From contig NZ_AP019654.1 in NCBI RefSeq assembly GCF_009938205.1, forward strand, positions 620,001-684,000: a stretch of DNA of 64,000 nt, read 5' to 3'. Positions 43,227 to 56,050 of this stretch are shown here, piece after piece. This stretch comes from Vibrio panuliri. GTDB taxonomy: Bacteria; Pseudomonadota; Gammaproteobacteria; Enterobacterales; Vibrionaceae. The translations under genes and the position numbers were made by a program. The stretch's first letter is position 1. The number at the start of each line of letters is the position of its first letter. The notes beneath the pieces were generated by a model. That model worked only from the letters and a program-made list of their open reading frames with translations, had not been told where the DNA came from and searched no databases.

Positions 43227-43742
43227 TTTTTTATCCTGTTGGTGTAGTTTAACTTGTAAAATTTTACAGAGATTTTTCTTTGAAGATTTCAGTAAATAGT
43301 GAAATTTCACATTGTTAATTTTACATCTTTCAAATTCATCCGTGTTTGAAGTTGATGTCTGTTTAGGATGCAAGGTATTGTTAAATAAAAGGTAATTTGC
43401 CTATTTGTTTATTTAAACGTTCGTTTGAATTAATTTTACCTTCCAAATTTCACTGAAATTAAATTACGTAACTACTTACATTAATTGTCGCTTAAACCTC
43501 TCTTTTACCCCTACCGAATAAAACTTCAAACTTCGCTCTGGCTCTTTTTCTATCAATCGTGCTGATGTAAGTTAAATAAAGGCTCGATAAGACTTATGTC
43601 TAGATTGAAATCAAAACGGAATAGATTAAATTTAGAGCCAAAGAGCACCAACCAAACCGTCTGGTTATGTCGGAATTATTAATAAAATTGTCGTCTGTTA
43701 ATTACAAATGTAAGTGCGGCAACGGATTTAAAGGAAGAGATC
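43227..43742 (+). promoter_or_regulatory. Upstream region of aceB with a cluster of AT-rich palindromes
   Basis: With the terminator this is the 660-bp oxyR-aceB gap. It holds a perfect 14-bp palindrome TGTAAAATTTTACA (43255-43268), a 12-bp one GTGAAATTTCAC (43299-43310), an imperfect relative TGTTAATTTTACA (43313-43325) and AATTTCA-C-TGAAATT (43446-43460). Their similarity suggests one dimeric regulator. I do not know which. No gene is visible. AAAGGAAGAG precedes the aceB ATG. I could not place a promoter with confidence. Confidence 0.5.
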
Positions 43743-45380
43743 ATGCTTGCTCAAACGCCGGAAAAAACAACACCTAACAAGGAAGCCCAAGAAACCCTTC
43801 GCCGACTGAGTATTACTGGCGAGGTGTCACAAGAGCATCAAGTGATTTTTCCTAAGGAGGCTCAGACCTTCCTCGCTTTGCTTTGTGAACGCTTTGCTCC
43901 GCGTATTGACGGTTTGCTCTCGGCCCGAGAGCAAAAGCAGGCTGCGATAGACGCTGGGGAACTGCCTGACTTCTTGCCAGAAACACAAGATATTCGCGAA
44001 GGGAGTTGGAAAATCCTTGGTATTCCAAGTGACTTACAAGATCGTCGTGTAGAAATTACTGGCCCAACGGATCGCAAAATGGTTATCAACGCTTTAAACG
44101 CTAATGTGAAGGTGTTTATGGCGGACTTTGAAGACTCGATGTCACCTGCGTGGGATAAAGTGTTGGATGGTCAGGTGAATTTGCGAGATGCGGTGCGCGG
44201 CACCATTAGTTATACCAATCCAGGTAACGGCAAACATTATGAGTTAAGCCAAGATCCTGCGGTATTGATTTGCCGAGTTCGTGGCCTGCATCTTAAAGAA
44301 AAGCATGTGACTTTTGATCAGCAGGTGATTCCCGGCGCTCTTTTTGACTTCGCTCTTTACTTCTACAACAACTATCAAGCGCTGTTAAAGAAAGGCAGTG
44401 GACCTTACTTCTATGTGCCAAAACTACAGTCCCATCATGAGGCGAAGTGGTGGAGTGATGTGTTCCATTTTACAGAGGACTATTTTGCGCTCAACACCGG
44501 TACCATCAAAGCAACAGTACTGATTGAAACCTTGCCAGCTGTATTCGAGATGGATGAAATTTTGTTCTCGCTAAAAGAGCATATTGTCGGTCTAAACTGC
44601 GGGCGTTGGGATTATATCTTTAGTTACATCAAAACATTGAAAAAACACCCAGATCGCGTGCTGCCAGATCGTCAAGTGGTGACAATGGATAAGCCTTTTC
44701 TCAATGCCTATTCGCGACTGTTGGTACGCACATGTCATAAGCGTGGTGCATTTGCGATGGGGGGAATGGCAGCGTTTATCCCAGCTAAAGACCCGGTGCA
44801 GAATCAACAAGTTCTCGACAAGATTCATAACGATAAATCCTTAGAAGCCAACAACGGTCATGATGGCACATGGGTTGCCCACCCAGGTCTTGCTGATACG
44901 GCAATGGAAGTATTTAGCAAGGTGCTAGGTGAGCGTCCTAATCAATTAGATGTTAGCCGCGAAGAAGATGCGCCAATTACCGCTGAGCAACTATTGGAAG
45001 CGTGTTCCGGTGAACGAACTGAGCAGGGGATGCGCCACAATATTCGCGTGGCATTGCAATACATCGAGGCGTGGATTTCTGGCAATGGTTGTGTGCCAAT
45101 CTATGGCCTAATGGAAGATGCGGCAACGGCAGAAATATCACGCGCATCAATCTGGCAATGGATTCAACATGGAAAAGATCTAGATAACGGGCAGGTGGTG
45201 ACTAAGGCGCTATTTGAACAGTATCTAACCGAAGAGATTGAAGTGGTCAAACAGGAAGTCGGCGAGGCTCGCTATCAAGCAGGGCGCTTTGAAGAAGCTG
45301 CCAAGTTGATGGCAGAACTGACCACTAGTGATGAATTAACCAACTTTTTAACTATTCCGGGGTATGACTACCTCGATTAG
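43743..45380 (+). CDS. aceB: Malate synthase A
   Basis: Condenses glyoxylate and acetyl-CoA to malate in the glyoxylate shunt. The 545 residues are typical of isoform A. Visible family stretches are VFMADFEDSMSPAW (Mg-binding Glu/Asp), VLIETLPAVFEMDEILF, LNCGRWDYIFSYIK, and GCVPIYGLMEDAATAEISRASIWQWI, with the catalytic Asp in the second-last domain. It precedes aceA by 104 bp, an operon as in E. coli, but no aceK follows. Confidence 0.96.
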   Translation: MLAQTPEKTTPNKEAQETLRRLSITGEVSQEHQVIFPKEAQTFLALLCERFAPRIDGLLSAREQKQAAIDAGELPDFLPETQDIREGSWKILGIPSDLQDRRVEITGPTDRKMVINALNANVKVFMADFEDSMSPAWDKVLDGQVNLRDAVRGTISYTNPGNGKHYELSQDPAVLICRVRGLHLKEKHVTFDQQVIPGALFDFALYFYNNYQALLKKGSGPYFYVPKLQSHHEAKWWSDVFHFTEDYFALNTGTIKATVLIETLPAVFEMDEILFSLKEHIVGLNCGRWDYIFSYIKTLKKHPDRVLPDRQVVTMDKPFLNAYSRLLVRTCHKRGAFAMGGMAAFIPAKDPVQNQQVLDKIHNDKSLEANNGHDGTWVAHPGLADTAMEVFSKVLGERPNQLDVSREEDAPITAEQLLEACSGERTEQGMRHNIRVALQYIEAWISGNGCVPIYGLMEDAATAEISRASIWQWIQHGKDLDNGQVVTKALFEQYLTEEIEVVKQEVGEARYQAGRFEEAAKLMAELTTSDELTNFLTIPGYDYLD

Positions 45381-45484
45381 TTAACAACATATCTAACCAA
45401 TAACGTGAAGGAATTCTGGTGGCGAAGGATGTACCGCCAGTACAAATAACAAAGCGCAGTGCGCAAATGATGAGGGATAGACCA

Positions 45485-46792
45485 ATGACATTAACTCGAC
45501 GCCAACAAATTGAAGCTCTAGAGAAAGACTGGGAAACCAATCCACGCTGGAAAAACGTTAAACGTCCATACAGTGCGGAAGAAGTGGTAGAGCTACGCGG
45601 CTCTATGGTTCCAGCGAACACCATCGCTCAACGTGGTGCCGATAAACTATGGTCACTGGTTAATGGCAGTGCGAAAAAGGGCTACGTCAACTGTCTTGGC
45701 GCACTGACCGGTGGTCAAGCCGTTCAGCAAGCGAAAGCAGGAATTGAAGCGATTTATCTATCAGGTTGGCAGGTTGCCGCGGACAATAATACCGCATCAA
45801 CCATGTACCCAGACCAATCGTTATACCCAGTGGATTCAGTTCCATCCGTGGTAAAACGCATCAATAACTCATTTCGTCGTGCGGACCAAATCCAATGGGC
45901 AGGTGGCAAATCTCCAGAAGAAGGCGGCATCGATTACTTCTTACCTATCGTTGCCGATGCAGAAGCCGGGTTTGGTGGTGTACTCAACGCTTACGAATTG
46001 ATGAAGTCGATGATTGATGCGGGTGCTGCAGGTGTGCACTTTGAAGACCAGCTGGCGTCAGTGAAAAAATGTGGTCATATGGGCGGTAAAGTGTTGGTAC
46101 CGACTCAAGAAGCGGTACAAAAACTGGTTGCAGCGCGCTTGGCAGCAGACGTTGCCGGTACGACGACTCTTGTTATCGCTCGTACCGATGCGAACGCAGC
46201 AGACCTGTTGACTTCAGACTGTGACCCATACGATAAAGACTTTATCGAAGGTGAGCGCACTCAAGAAGGCTTCTACCGAGTGCGTGCAGGTATCGACCAA
46301 GCGATTTCTCGTGGCTTAGCTTATGCACCATACGCTGATTTGATTTGGTGTGAGACGGCGACGCCATGTTTGGAAGAAGCGCGTAAGTTTGCTGAAGCGA
46401 TTCATGCAGAATACCCAGATCAATTATTGGCTTACAACTGCTCACCGTCTTTCAACTGGGAGAAAAACCTAGATGCAGAGACTATTGCTAAGTTCCAGCA
46501 AGAGCTAGCGAATATGGGTTACAAGTACCAGTTCATTACGCTCGCAGGTATCCACAACATGTGGTTTAACATGTTTGAGTTGGCTCATGCTTACGCTCAA
46601 GGTGAAGGTATGCGTCACTACGTTGAGAAGGTTCAACGTCCAGAGTTCGAAGCGGCTGAGAAAGGTTATACTTTCGTTGCTCACCAACAAGAGGTGGGAA
46701 CTGGCTACTTTGATAAGATGACGAACACCATCCAAGGTGGTAACTCATCGGTAACGGCTCTAACTGGTTCTACTGAAGAAGATCAGTTTTAG
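45485..46792 (+). CDS. aceA: Isocitrate lyase
   Basis: Splits isocitrate to succinate and glyoxylate. The 435 residues from ATG 45485 ([16 protein letters not shown]) fit the family; GAGGGA is upstream. A GTG at 45419 has AAGGA before it and would add 22 residues that other isocitrate lyases lack. The active-site loop [14 protein letters not shown] is present with its Cys, as are [10 protein letters not shown] and YNCSPSFNW. Confidence 0.96.
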   Translation: MTLTRRQQIEALEKDWETNPRWKNVKRPYSAEEVVELRGSMVPANTIAQRGADKLWSLVNGSAKKGYVNCLGALTGGQAVQQAKAGIEAIYLSGWQVAADNNTASTMYPDQSLYPVDSVPSVVKRINNSFRRADQIQWAGGKSPEEGGIDYFLPIVADAEAGFGGVLNAYELMKSMIDAGAAGVHFEDQLASVKKCGHMGGKVLVPTQEAVQKLVAARLAADVAGTTTLVIARTDANAADLLTSDCDPYDKDFIEGERTQEGFYRVRAGIDQAISRGLAYAPYADLIWCETATPCLEEARKFAEAIHAEYPDQLLAYNCSPSFNWEKNLDAETIAKFQQELANMGYKYQFITLAGIHNMWFNMFELAHAYAQGEGMRHYVEKVQRPEFEAAEKGYTFVAHQQEVGTGYFDKMTNTIQGGNSSVTALTGSTEEDQF

Positions 46793-46983
46793 TCAACGTG
46801 ATTGTTGAAAGTTGGGTGATTGCTCGAGTCGGACGATTGCAATCACCTGACACCAAGAATTTATTTCCCTAGACTTGGTGGCTTTCAATAATTATTTCAT
46901 TTCTGTTCCTACTTACACCCCTAGGAATACACCCAACTCAGTTGGGTAGAAACAATTTTTAGGCATAAATTTTGATGTTCTTT

Positions 46984-47008
46984 GAGCGGCTCGGGCCGCT
47001 CTTTTTTT
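46984..47008 (+). terminator. Terminator of aceBA
   Basis: GAGCGGC / GCCGCTC followed by seven T, about 190 bp after the aceA stop. A second, T-less hairpin (GGTGATTGC ... GCAATCACC) lies nearer the gene at 46816-46850. Confidence 0.85.
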
Positions 47009-47009
47009 A

Positions 47010-47453
47010 TCAATCTTCAACCTCTTCAGGCTCAACTTCTTCTTGCAACTCAAGCAAATTAATCGCAATGGCAACAAAGTCACTGTTGGTCATAATGCCA
47101 ACTAAACGGCCTTTATCAACGATAGGTAAGCAGCCCACTTTGTGTTTTTGCATATAGATAGCTGTCTCTTTAAGGCCTGCTTTGGGACTAACGCTCATGA
47201 CATTGGTGCGCATCACTTCGTACAGGGGAGTACTTAACGTAAAAGATGGCTCATCCGTCTCTTTTTGTAGGTTGGAATCCTGCGCGGCCAGCACATCACG
47301 CTGAGTAATGATACCCAGTAAATGGCGATTGCTATCCACGATAGGGATATGACGAATACCTAATGCGTCCATGGTGTGTTTAGCGTCAGAAAGGAGATGA
47401 GAGCGTAACAAGGTGTGCGGGTTACGTGTCATCATATCTTCGACTCTTATCAT
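47010..47453 (-). CDS. Protein with a CBS-domain pair
   Basis: 147 residues forming a Bateman module: CBS 1 about 1-60 (MMTRNPHTLLRSHLLSDAKHTMDALGIRHIPIVD), CBS 2 about 80-135 (VMRTNVMSVSPKAGLKETAIYMQKHKVGCLPIVDKGRLVGIMTNSDFV), then an acidic tail (EEVEPEEVED). Such free-standing pairs bind adenine nucleotides; the partner is unknown. A very strong GAGGAGG site lies 6 bp before the ATG. It is convergent with aceA. Confidence 0.88.
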   Translation of the reverse strand: MIRVEDMMTRNPHTLLRSHLLSDAKHTMDALGIRHIPIVDSNRHLLGIITQRDVLAAQDSNLQKETDEPSFTLSTPLYEVMRTNVMSVSPKAGLKETAIYMQKHKVGCLPIVDKGRLVGIMTNSDFVAIAINLLELQEEVEPEEVED

Positions 47454-47672
47454 GGTAACCTCCTCAGTTATATGCGCAGATTGTTACCGCGTGAATGCCG
47501 GTAATGGGGTCTATTAATACTATAGGATTAAACTCAGGAAGGTTTTGGGAGCTAAGCAATATTCTTAGCAAAATGTGCTTATTATTAGTAAGGAAATATA
47601 TCCTGAATTGGCTTACTAACCTAACCAAAACAGAGAGATAGGCACCCATAGAGGGTGCCTGAACGGGACGGG

Positions 47673-49613
47673 TTAAAGCTTAAAGAAATTGAGTAAATGT
47701 TTCTGTTCTGCCGCAAGGCTTGAGAGTTCCTCACTGGCCTTTTGACTTTCCTGCACACCTGATACGTTCTGGTTGACGATTTCAAATGTCAGGCTGACAT
47801 TTTGCGAGATATCATGAGTCACACTCGATTGCTCTTCTGATGCCGTAGCTACTTGGGTGTTCATATCTGAGATTTGTGTTACCGATTTAGCAATCGCAGT
47901 AAAAGAGTCTCCCAGTTGTTGGCTTATTGCACGTGAGTCCTCTGCCAGTGTCACATTGGCGGACATAAACTTATTGGCTTCCTCAGCTTGTGACTGCAGA
48001 CGAGAGATGATCTCTTGGATATCAACCGTCGATTGCTGAGTTTTTGCCGCCAATGAGCGCACTTCATCTGCTACAACTGCAAAACCACGCCCTTGCTCAC
48101 CGGCGCGAGCCGCTTCGATCGCGGCATTTAGCGCCAGTAGGTTAGTCTGTTCAGAGATGGTGTTGATCACTTCCACCACAGTACCGATCTCAATCGAGTA
48201 CTCGCGTAGCTGGTTGACAATGTTCGTGGTCTCTTCGATCGAGTGTTCCACTTTACGCGACACTTCATCAGAGGAGCGCAGCGCGTTTTGACCAGCATGA
48301 ACATTGTCTGTCGCACCAGATGCGGCTTGTTCTGCTGATGAAGCATTATGGCTGACTTCTGATGCGGTGCTAGATAGCTCATTAATGGCCGTGGCAATTT
48401 GCTCGATCTGACTCAGTTCTTGCTGTGCATTGGCTTCTGTTTGCGTCATCACGGCTGCCAATTCGACAGAGGCTGATGACACGCTATCAGAGATAGAGTG
48501 AAAACCTTGCATAATACGACGCAGTTCAGCACGCATTTCCAGAATATTGGCGTAGATACCGCTCTCTTTGCCGGTAATTTGGATGTCGCTGGAAAGGTCA
48601 CCTTTTGAAACTTCTTGAACTAAGAGTTGAATTTCGCTTGGTTCACCGCCGACGACACGGTTAATGCTGCGGTAAATAAAGATTGCGACGCCAAGGGCAA
48701 TCAAGATTGCGATAGCGGCAAGCCACAGGATAATGCTTTCGGCGCTATTGAGCTGATTCACCATGTTAGGTCCTACGGTGTCTTGCTCTTGTTTGGTTGA
48801 TACCTTGATGTTTTCGATCGACTTAGCCGCTTGTGCGCCAATTACATCCAACTGACCACTGATGATTTGGTTACGTTGATTGATGGTCGCAACGATCTGA
48901 TCAAACGTCTGTTTGTAGGTCGCAAAGGCTTGTTGATAGGTGGCAAACTGTGCTTTTTGCTCGCCGGTTAATAGATATGGCTCAAGCACTTGTTGGCGAG
49001 TTTGGATTTGAGAGAACTGCTCTGCCGCTGCGCTTGCGTCCGCTGGGCTATTGTTGACGAGAAACTTAACGGCGAAAAGTCGCGCACTCAGCACACTCTC
49101 TTGCAACTCACTGGTGTGCAGCGCCAACTCCATATCGCCAGAGCTGTTAGCTGCGGTCATCATTTCAGCCAAGGTGCTTTGCATTTGCGCACCGTTTGGA
49201 TCGAGTTTGTCGTTAACCAATTGATTACGCTGATTAATCAGCTGAGCTACTTGCTGTACTGAGTCTTGGTACTGCTTAATTGATTGCTTTAAGGCGTCAA
49301 ATTCACGGTTGTGAACGTCAGTCAGCTTGAGGTGAGTGATTTGCTCAATCAATGCAGAGATAGATTGGATGCGATTATCAAAGGTTTTGAGATCCGCAGC
49401 TTGTTGCGTTTTGATGTACTTGTTAACCGCCAGTCGAGCATCGAGCAGGTTGGCTTGGATCTGTCCGCTATTGACGCTCGCCAGCGCGAGGTTGCGGTAG
49501 GTATTGAAGCCCTGATTCGTCTCGCCGAAGCGAAAAATAGAAATGGCGCTGGTAAAGAGAAGCAAAAGTATGATGCTTCCAAATCCATACGTGAGTTGCT
49601 GCTTTAATTTCAT
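47673..49613 (-). CDS. Methyl-accepting chemotaxis protein with helical bimodular-like sensor
   Basis: 646-residue chemoreceptor. First membrane helix at about 10-28; a long, all-helical periplasmic part to about 288, of the size and heptad pattern of helical bimodular (HBM) domains as in McpS; second helix at 290-311; HAMP to about 365; then the signalling domain with the hairpin tip [30 protein letters not shown]. There is no C-terminal CheR-docking pentapeptide (ends LLNFFKL). HBM receptors in Pseudomonas sense TCA-cycle acids. The neighbourhood of aceBA is suggestive only. AAGGTGG precedes the ATG. Confidence 0.88.
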   Translation of the reverse strand: MKLKQQLTYGFGSIILLLLFTSAISIFRFGETNQGFNTYRNLALASVNSGQIQANLLDARLAVNKYIKTQQAADLKTFDNRIQSISALIEQITHLKLTDVHNREFDALKQSIKQYQDSVQQVAQLINQRNQLVNDKLDPNGAQMQSTLAEMMTAANSSGDMELALHTSELQESVLSARLFAVKFLVNNSPADASAAAEQFSQIQTRQQVLEPYLLTGEQKAQFATYQQAFATYKQTFDQIVATINQRNQIISGQLDVIGAQAAKSIENIKVSTKQEQDTVGPNMVNQLNSAESIILWLAAIAILIALGVAIFIYRSINRVVGGEPSEIQLLVQEVSKGDLSSDIQITGKESGIYANILEMRAELRRIMQGFHSISDSVSSASVELAAVMTQTEANAQQELSQIEQIATAINELSSTASEVSHNASSAEQAASGATDNVHAGQNALRSSDEVSRKVEHSIEETTNIVNQLREYSIEIGTVVEVINTISEQTNLLALNAAIEAARAGEQGRGFAVVADEVRSLAAKTQQSTVDIQEIISRLQSQAEEANKFMSANVTLAEDSRAISQQLGDSFTAIAKSVTQISDMNTQVATASEEQSSVTHDISQNVSLTFEIVNQNVSGVQESQKASEELSSLAAEQKHLLNFFKL

Positions 49614-49809
49614 ATTGATTATCCACCTTAATAATATGAATGATTGCCGAGTATTTTCGCTTTGTCCTTTATTATTATTTTTATTAATGGCGGTAATATT
49701 CTGTTACAGATCGCGCAAAAGTACCATGCTTTTGCAATTTTATTTTTTGCCAACTGGCACGGAGTCAAAACATTTCTGTCGCGATTAATTTTTATCACAA
49801 CATCTATTC

Positions 49810-49837
49810 TTGCTATTGCGGTTGGGCGACATATACT
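49810..49837 (+). promoter_or_regulatory. Candidate promoter of queA
   Basis: TTGCTA (49810-49815), 16-bp spacer, TATACT (49832-49837), 58 bp upstream of the chosen queA start. Confidence 0.5.
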
Positions 49838-49894
49838 AGTCGGCTGCGAAATGTTTCGTGACCCCTATTGTTAACTCGATTTAAGACCAAAAAC

Positions 49895-50947
49895 ATGCAA
49901 GTATCTGATTTCCATTTCGACCTACCTGATGAGCTGATCGCCCGTTACCCACAACCAGAACGTACCGCAAGTCGTCTATTGCAACTTGATGGTAATAGCG
50001 GAGCGTTGGTAGATGGCTCGTTTACCGATGTGTTAAATCATATAGAAGCGGGTGACCTAGTTGTTTTTAATAATACCCGTGTTATCCCAGCGCGCATGTT
50101 TGGTCGTAAAGAGTCGGGTGGTAAGCTTGAAGTGCTGGTGGAGCGCATGCTGGATGAAAAGAGTATTCTAGCCCATGTTCGCTGCTCTAAATCACCTAAG
50201 CCAGGTTCAACCATTCTTCTTGGGGAAAATGACGAGTTTTCAGCCGAGATGGTTGCACGTCACGATGCCCTGTTTGAACTAAAGTTTAATGCTGAGCAAA
50301 CTGTGCTTGAAATTCTTGAGCAGATTGGTCACATGCCACTGCCGCCATACATCGATCGCCCTGATGAAGATGCGGATAAAGAGCGCTACCAAACGGTTTA
50401 TAACCAAAAACCAGGTGCGGTTGCCGCTCCAACGGCAGGCTTACACTTTGATGAAGTCTTGCTAGAGAAAATCAAAGCGAAGGGTGCTGAACTGGCATAC
50501 GTGACGCTGCATGTGGGTGCGGGTACGTTCCAACCAGTGAAAGTCGACAATATCCATGATCACCACATGCACGCTGAATACGTTGAAGTGACACAAGACG
50601 TGGTTGACGCGATTAACGCGACTAAAGCGCGCGGTGGTCGAGTGATTGCAGTCGGTACAACATCGGTTCGTTCACTGGAAAGTGCCGCTCAAGATGCATT
50701 GAAAAAAGGCACCGAATTAGCGCCATTTTTTGGTGATACCGAAATCTTTATTTTCCCTGGCTATGAGTATCAGTTAGTGGATTGCTTAATCACTAACTTC
50801 CACTTGCCTGAGTCAACCTTGATCATGCTAGTGAGCGCGTTTGCCGGCTACGAAAATACCATGAATGCATACAAGCATGCGGTAGAGAACCACTATCGAT
50901 TCTTCTCATATGGTGACTCGATGTTCATTAAGAAGAAAACGGCATAA
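49895..50947 (+). CDS. queA: S-adenosylmethionine:tRNA ribosyltransferase-isomerase
   Basis: Adds the ribosyl of SAM to preQ1-modified tRNA to give epoxyqueuosine. 350 residues from ATG 49895 ([19 protein letters not shown]); the frame is open from 49868. Family motifs are [50 protein letters not shown] and [19 protein letters not shown]. It is followed by tgt, which catalyses the preceding base exchange, so the queuosine genes are grouped, though separated by a 341-bp gap with repeats. Confidence 0.96.
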   Translation: MQVSDFHFDLPDELIARYPQPERTASRLLQLDGNSGALVDGSFTDVLNHIEAGDLVVFNNTRVIPARMFGRKESGGKLEVLVERMLDEKSILAHVRCSKSPKPGSTILLGENDEFSAEMVARHDALFELKFNAEQTVLEILEQIGHMPLPPYIDRPDEDADKERYQTVYNQKPGAVAAPTAGLHFDEVLLEKIKAKGAELAYVTLHVGAGTFQPVKVDNIHDHHMHAEYVEVTQDVVDAINATKARGGRVIAVGTTSVRSLESAAQDALKKGTELAPFFGDTEIFIFPGYEYQLVDCLITNFHLPESTLIMLVSAFAGYENTMNAYKHAVENHYRFFSYGDSMFIKKKTA

Positions 50948-52419
<1,472 letters not shown>

Positions 52420-52430
52420 CAACAAGAATC

Positions 52431-52458
52431 AAGCCTTAGGCCGTTGCCTGAGGCTTTT
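52431..52458 (+). terminator. Terminator after tgt
   Basis: AAGCCTTAGGC / GCCTGAGGCTT (one G-T pair), CGTT loop, followed by TT; about 12 bp after the stop. Some readthrough into yajC is expected in this gene order. Confidence 0.7.
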
Positions 52459-52616
52459 ATTAATGGCTGATTGGTGTATCGACACATCAGCCTAACAAAT
52501 GAGCAAAAGCTCGATATTTTTGAGAGTGCGATCCCTAATAGCGATATGCGCACTTGAATATAACCGGCCAAAGCCCAATTTGTTGGACAATCAAAAATAT
52601 AATAGAGGATATTTTC

Positions 52617-52943
52617 ATGTTTATTTCTCAGGCTCACGCAGCAGCAGAAGCACCAGCAGGTGGCGGTTTCGAAATGATCATCATGCTAGCGATGTTTGCG
52701 GTAATCTTTTATTTCATGATTTACCGTCCACAAGCTAAGCGTGTTAAAGAACACAAAAGCCTAATGGCGTCAATGGGCAAGGGTGATGAAGTGCTAACTA
52801 ACGGTGGTCTAGTGGGTAAAATCACTAAAATCGCAGAAGACAATGACTACATCACAATTGAGCTAAACGCGAACAACGAAGTTGTTATCAAGAAAGACTT
52901 CGTTTCAGCAGTGCTACCAAAAGGTACACTGAAATCTCTTTAA
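52617..52943 (+). CDS. yajC: Preprotein translocase accessory subunit YajC
   Basis: Small inner-membrane partner of SecDF. 108 residues from ATG 52617 (MFISQAHAAAEAPAG); the frame is open upstream from 52554. One membrane helix (EMIIMLAMFAVIFYFMIYRPQAKR) followed by the cytoplasmic beta domain (MGKGDEVLTNGGLVGKI). AGAGGA precedes the start by about 8 bp. Confidence 0.95.
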   Translation: MFISQAHAAAEAPAGGGFEMIIMLAMFAVIFYFMIYRPQAKRVKEHKSLMASMGKGDEVLTNGGLVGKITKIAEDNDYITIELNANNEVVIKKDFVSAVLPKGTLKSL

Positions 52944-52964
52944 TACAGCTAAAGGATCCTCGCT

Positions 52965-54821
52965 GTGCTAAACCGATACCCGTTATGGAAGTACTTGATG
53001 GTGATGTTTGCGATTGCAATCGCGGCATTGTATGCACTTCCGAATTTATACGGTGAAGATCCGGCAATTCAAGTTACAGGGGCGCGTGGCGCCTCTGTAG
53101 ATATGGCTACGCTGGATTCTGTCACTCAAGCTCTCGATAAGCAGAGCCTTTCTTATAAATCCATTGCTTTAGAGAATGGATCAATTCTTGTTCGTTTTAA
53201 CGACACTGATACTCAAATCAGTGCGCGCGACATTATTAGTGAAGCCCTCGATAAAGATACTATTGTGGCGCTTAACCTTGCTGCGGCAACACCAAACTGG
53301 CTTGAAGCGATTGGTGCTTCACCAATGAAACTAGGTCTTGACCTACGTGGTGGTGTTCACTTCTTGATGGAAGTGGATATGGACGCGGCTATGGAAAAAC
53401 TGGTTGGTCAACAAGAAGAAGCTTTCCGCAGTGAACTGCGTGAAGAAAAAATTCGTTACCGCGCTATTCGCCCTTCAGGTAAAGATGCTGTTGAAGTGAT
53501 GCTGCGTAACGAAGAGCAACTTGCCCAAGCAAAAGCGTTATTGGAAAAGAATCACCCAGATATGGTGTTTACTGAGTCTGATGGCAATGGTCGCTTCTCT
53601 TTAGTTGCTAACTTTACCGAACAACGCCTCACTGAGATCCGCAATTATGCGGTCGATCAGAACATTACTATCTTACGTAACCGCGTAAATGAACTGGGTG
53701 TTGCTGAACCACTTGTGCAACGTCAAGGTGCAAACCGTATCGTGGTTGAGCTTCCAGGTGTTCAAGATACTGCGCGAGCAAAAGAGATTCTTGGTGCAAC
53801 TGCAACCCTAGAGTTCCGTGAAGTAGACTCAAAAGCGGACTTAGCAGCGGCAGCAAATGGTCGTGCACCAGCTGGTTCAGAGATCAAGCTTGATACTGAT
53901 GGTCGTCCAGTTGTTCTTAAGAAACGCGTTATCCTCAGCGGTGCGAGCATCACGGATGCAAGCTCTAGCGTCGATGAATACGGTCGTCCACAGGTTAACA
54001 TCACGCTGGATAGCGAAGGTGGTAACAAGATGTCTGCGTTCTCGAAGAAAAATATCGGTCAGCTAATGGCAACGGTATTTGCGGAGTACAAAGACAGTGG
54101 TCGTAAGACAGCTGAAGGCAAAGTAATTTTGTCTAAGCATGAAGAAGTGATCAACCAAGCGACGATTCAATCGGCACTAGGTCGTAACTTCCGTATTACG
54201 GGTATTGACTCTGCTGCTGAAGCACACAACCTTGCCTTGCTACTACGTGCTGGTGCATTGATTGCGCCGATTTCGATTGTCGAAGAGCGTACCATTGGTC
54301 CATCAATGGGTCAGCAAAACATTGATATGGGTATCCAAGCTTGTATCTGGGGTATGGTGGCAGTAATGCTGTTTACGGTCGTTTATTACCGTAAGTTTGG
54401 TCTGATTGCTAACCTAGCGCTGATGTCTAACCTAGTACTGATTATCGGTATTATGTCGATGATTCCGGGGGCAACAATGACGCTGCCTGGTATTGCCGGT
54501 ATCGTATTGACAGTGGGTATGGCGGTTGATGCCAACGTACTGATATTCGAACGTATTCGTGAAGAACTGCTTGAAGGGCGTTCTCCACAACAAGCGATTC
54601 ACCAAGGTTACGCCAACGCGTTTAGTACTATCGCTGATGCCAACATCACGACCCTGATTACTGCAATCATTCTGTTTGCAGTTGGTACAGGGGCGATTAA
54701 AGGTTTCGCGGTAACACTATCGATTGGTATTTTGACTTCGATGTTTACAGCTATTGTAGGTACCCGTTGTGTGGTTAACCTGCTTTACGGTGGTAAACGC
54801 ATCGATAAATTGTCGATCTAA
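52965..54821 (+). CDS. secD: Protein translocase subunit SecD
   Basis: Uses proton motive force to help pull preproteins across the membrane. The GTG at 52965 has AAAGGA before it and gives the standard [13 protein letters not shown] start; 618 residues. First helix, a large periplasmic P1 domain, then five C-terminal helices with the conserved [13 protein letters not shown] and [17 protein letters not shown] motifs. It begins 21 bp after yajC. Confidence 0.97.
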   Translation: MLNRYPLWKYLMVMFAIAIAALYALPNLYGEDPAIQVTGARGASVDMATLDSVTQALDKQSLSYKSIALENGSILVRFNDTDTQISARDIISEALDKDTIVALNLAAATPNWLEAIGASPMKLGLDLRGGVHFLMEVDMDAAMEKLVGQQEEAFRSELREEKIRYRAIRPSGKDAVEVMLRNEEQLAQAKALLEKNHPDMVFTESDGNGRFSLVANFTEQRLTEIRNYAVDQNITILRNRVNELGVAEPLVQRQGANRIVVELPGVQDTARAKEILGATATLEFREVDSKADLAAAANGRAPAGSEIKLDTDGRPVVLKKRVILSGASITDASSSVDEYGRPQVNITLDSEGGNKMSAFSKKNIGQLMATVFAEYKDSGRKTAEGKVILSKHEEVINQATIQSALGRNFRITGIDSAAEAHNLALLLRAGALIAPISIVEERTIGPSMGQQNIDMGIQACIWGMVAVMLFTVVYYRKFGLIANLALMSNLVLIIGIMSMIPGATMTLPGIAGIVLTVGMAVDANVLIFERIREELLEGRSPQQAIHQGYANAFSTIADANITTLITAIILFAVGTGAIKGFAVTLSIGILTSMFTAIVGTRCVVNLLYGGKRIDKLSI

Positions 54822-54835
54822 GGCTAGGAATTAAT

Positions 54836-55783
54836 ATGTTTCAGATTCTAAAAGCAGAAAGTACGATCGACTTTTTACGTTGGTCAAAGGTGGCTTTCGT
54901 ATTCTCTTTGTTCATGATTGGTGCATCGATCTTTACTCTTTCGACTAAATGGTTGAACTGGGGTCTTGATTTTACCGGTGGTACCTTGATTGAAGTCGGC
55001 TTTGAACAGCCTGCGCAACTTGACGAAATTCGTACATCACTGGAAGCGAAAGGCTTTGGTGACGCGATTGTGCAAAACTTCGGTAGTGCGCGTGATGTCA
55101 TGGTTCGCCTAAGTCCACGTGAAGATATTTCAGGTGAGACGCTAGGTAACCAAATCATCTCTGCAATCAAAGAAGGCACGGGTAAAGAAGTTGAGATGCG
55201 CCGTATCGAGTTCGTTGGTCCTAACGTAGGTGACGAACTGACTGAAGCTGGTGGTCTTGCGATTCTGGTGTCATTGATCTGTATCTTGATCTACGTATCG
55301 GTACGATTCGAATGGCGTCTCGCTGCCGGTGCGGTAATGTCACTTGCTCACGATATCATTATCACTTTGGGTGTGTTCTCAATCATGCAGATTGAGGTTG
55401 ATCTGACCATCGTTGCAGCGTTGCTGACGGTAGTGGGTTACTCGCTCAATGATACCATCGTTGTATTTGACCGTATTCGTGAGAACTTCCGTCGTATGCG
55501 TAAAGGCGACTCGGTTGAAGTGATCAATAGTGCGATTACACAAACCCTGAGCCGTACTTTGATCACTTCTGGTACGACGTTATTTGTGGTTATCGCGCTG
55601 TTTACTCAAGGCGGTGCGATGATTCATGGTTTTGCCACAGCATTGCTGTTGGGTATCACCGTGGGTACATACTCATCGATCTATGTTGCTTCGGCATTGG
55701 CATGGAAACTGGGTATTACCAAAGAGCACTTAATGCCACCTCAAGTAGAAAAAGAGGGTGCAGAGTTCGACGAGATGCCATAA
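54836..55783 (+). CDS. secF: Protein translocase subunit SecF
   Basis: Partner of SecD. 315 residues with six helices; conserved DFTGGTLIEVGF near residue 45, VGYSLNDTIVVFDRIRENF and the ending region. It begins 14 bp after secD and a strong terminator follows. Confidence 0.97.
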   Translation: MFQILKAESTIDFLRWSKVAFVFSLFMIGASIFTLSTKWLNWGLDFTGGTLIEVGFEQPAQLDEIRTSLEAKGFGDAIVQNFGSARDVMVRLSPREDISGETLGNQIISAIKEGTGKEVEMRRIEFVGPNVGDELTEAGGLAILVSLICILIYVSVRFEWRLAAGAVMSLAHDIIITLGVFSIMQIEVDLTIVAALLTVVGYSLNDTIVVFDRIRENFRRMRKGDSVEVINSAITQTLSRTLITSGTTLFVVIALFTQGGAMIHGFATALLLGITVGTYSSIYVASALAWKLGITKEHLMPPQVEKEGAEFDEMP

Positions 55784-55800
55784 CCCGTCATGCTATCGAA

Positions 55801-55829
55801 AAGCCGCTTCATTCAAGCGGCTTTTTTAT
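55801..55829 (+). terminator. Terminator of the yajC-secD-secF operon
   Basis: AAGCCGCTT / AAGCGGCTT, 5-base loop, followed by a T run, 17 bp after the secF stop. Confidence 0.92.
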
Positions 55830-56050
55830 TGGCTATGCGAGCATGATATGACTTTGTCGTTACCCTTTGCACAGCAATTGGGTATCATAGTAACCCCGTT
55901 CTACTTGACGATACTGCCTGCTTGGCAACCTGGAATAAACCTGGAATAAACCTGTACTTATCTTATGGGTTTTCTTAGTTGTCATCGAACAGTCATCGTA
56001 AGGTATTTAAGTAGAGCGATAAAATCATAACCATAATTAGGAAACAAGAG

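Noticed and set aside
43299..43310. GTGA...TCAC upstream of aceB as a CRP site
   Set aside because: The spacer is four, not six, bases; it is listed as an unassigned palindrome instead.
49614..49700. Sigma-28 (flagellar) promoter upstream of the chemoreceptor
   Set aside because: TAAA is present but the GCCGATAA-like -10 is not at the right distance.
55929..55950. Two tandem copies of CCTGGAATAAA after secF
   Set aside because: Eleven bases twice is too little to call a repeat element; it may be replication slippage.
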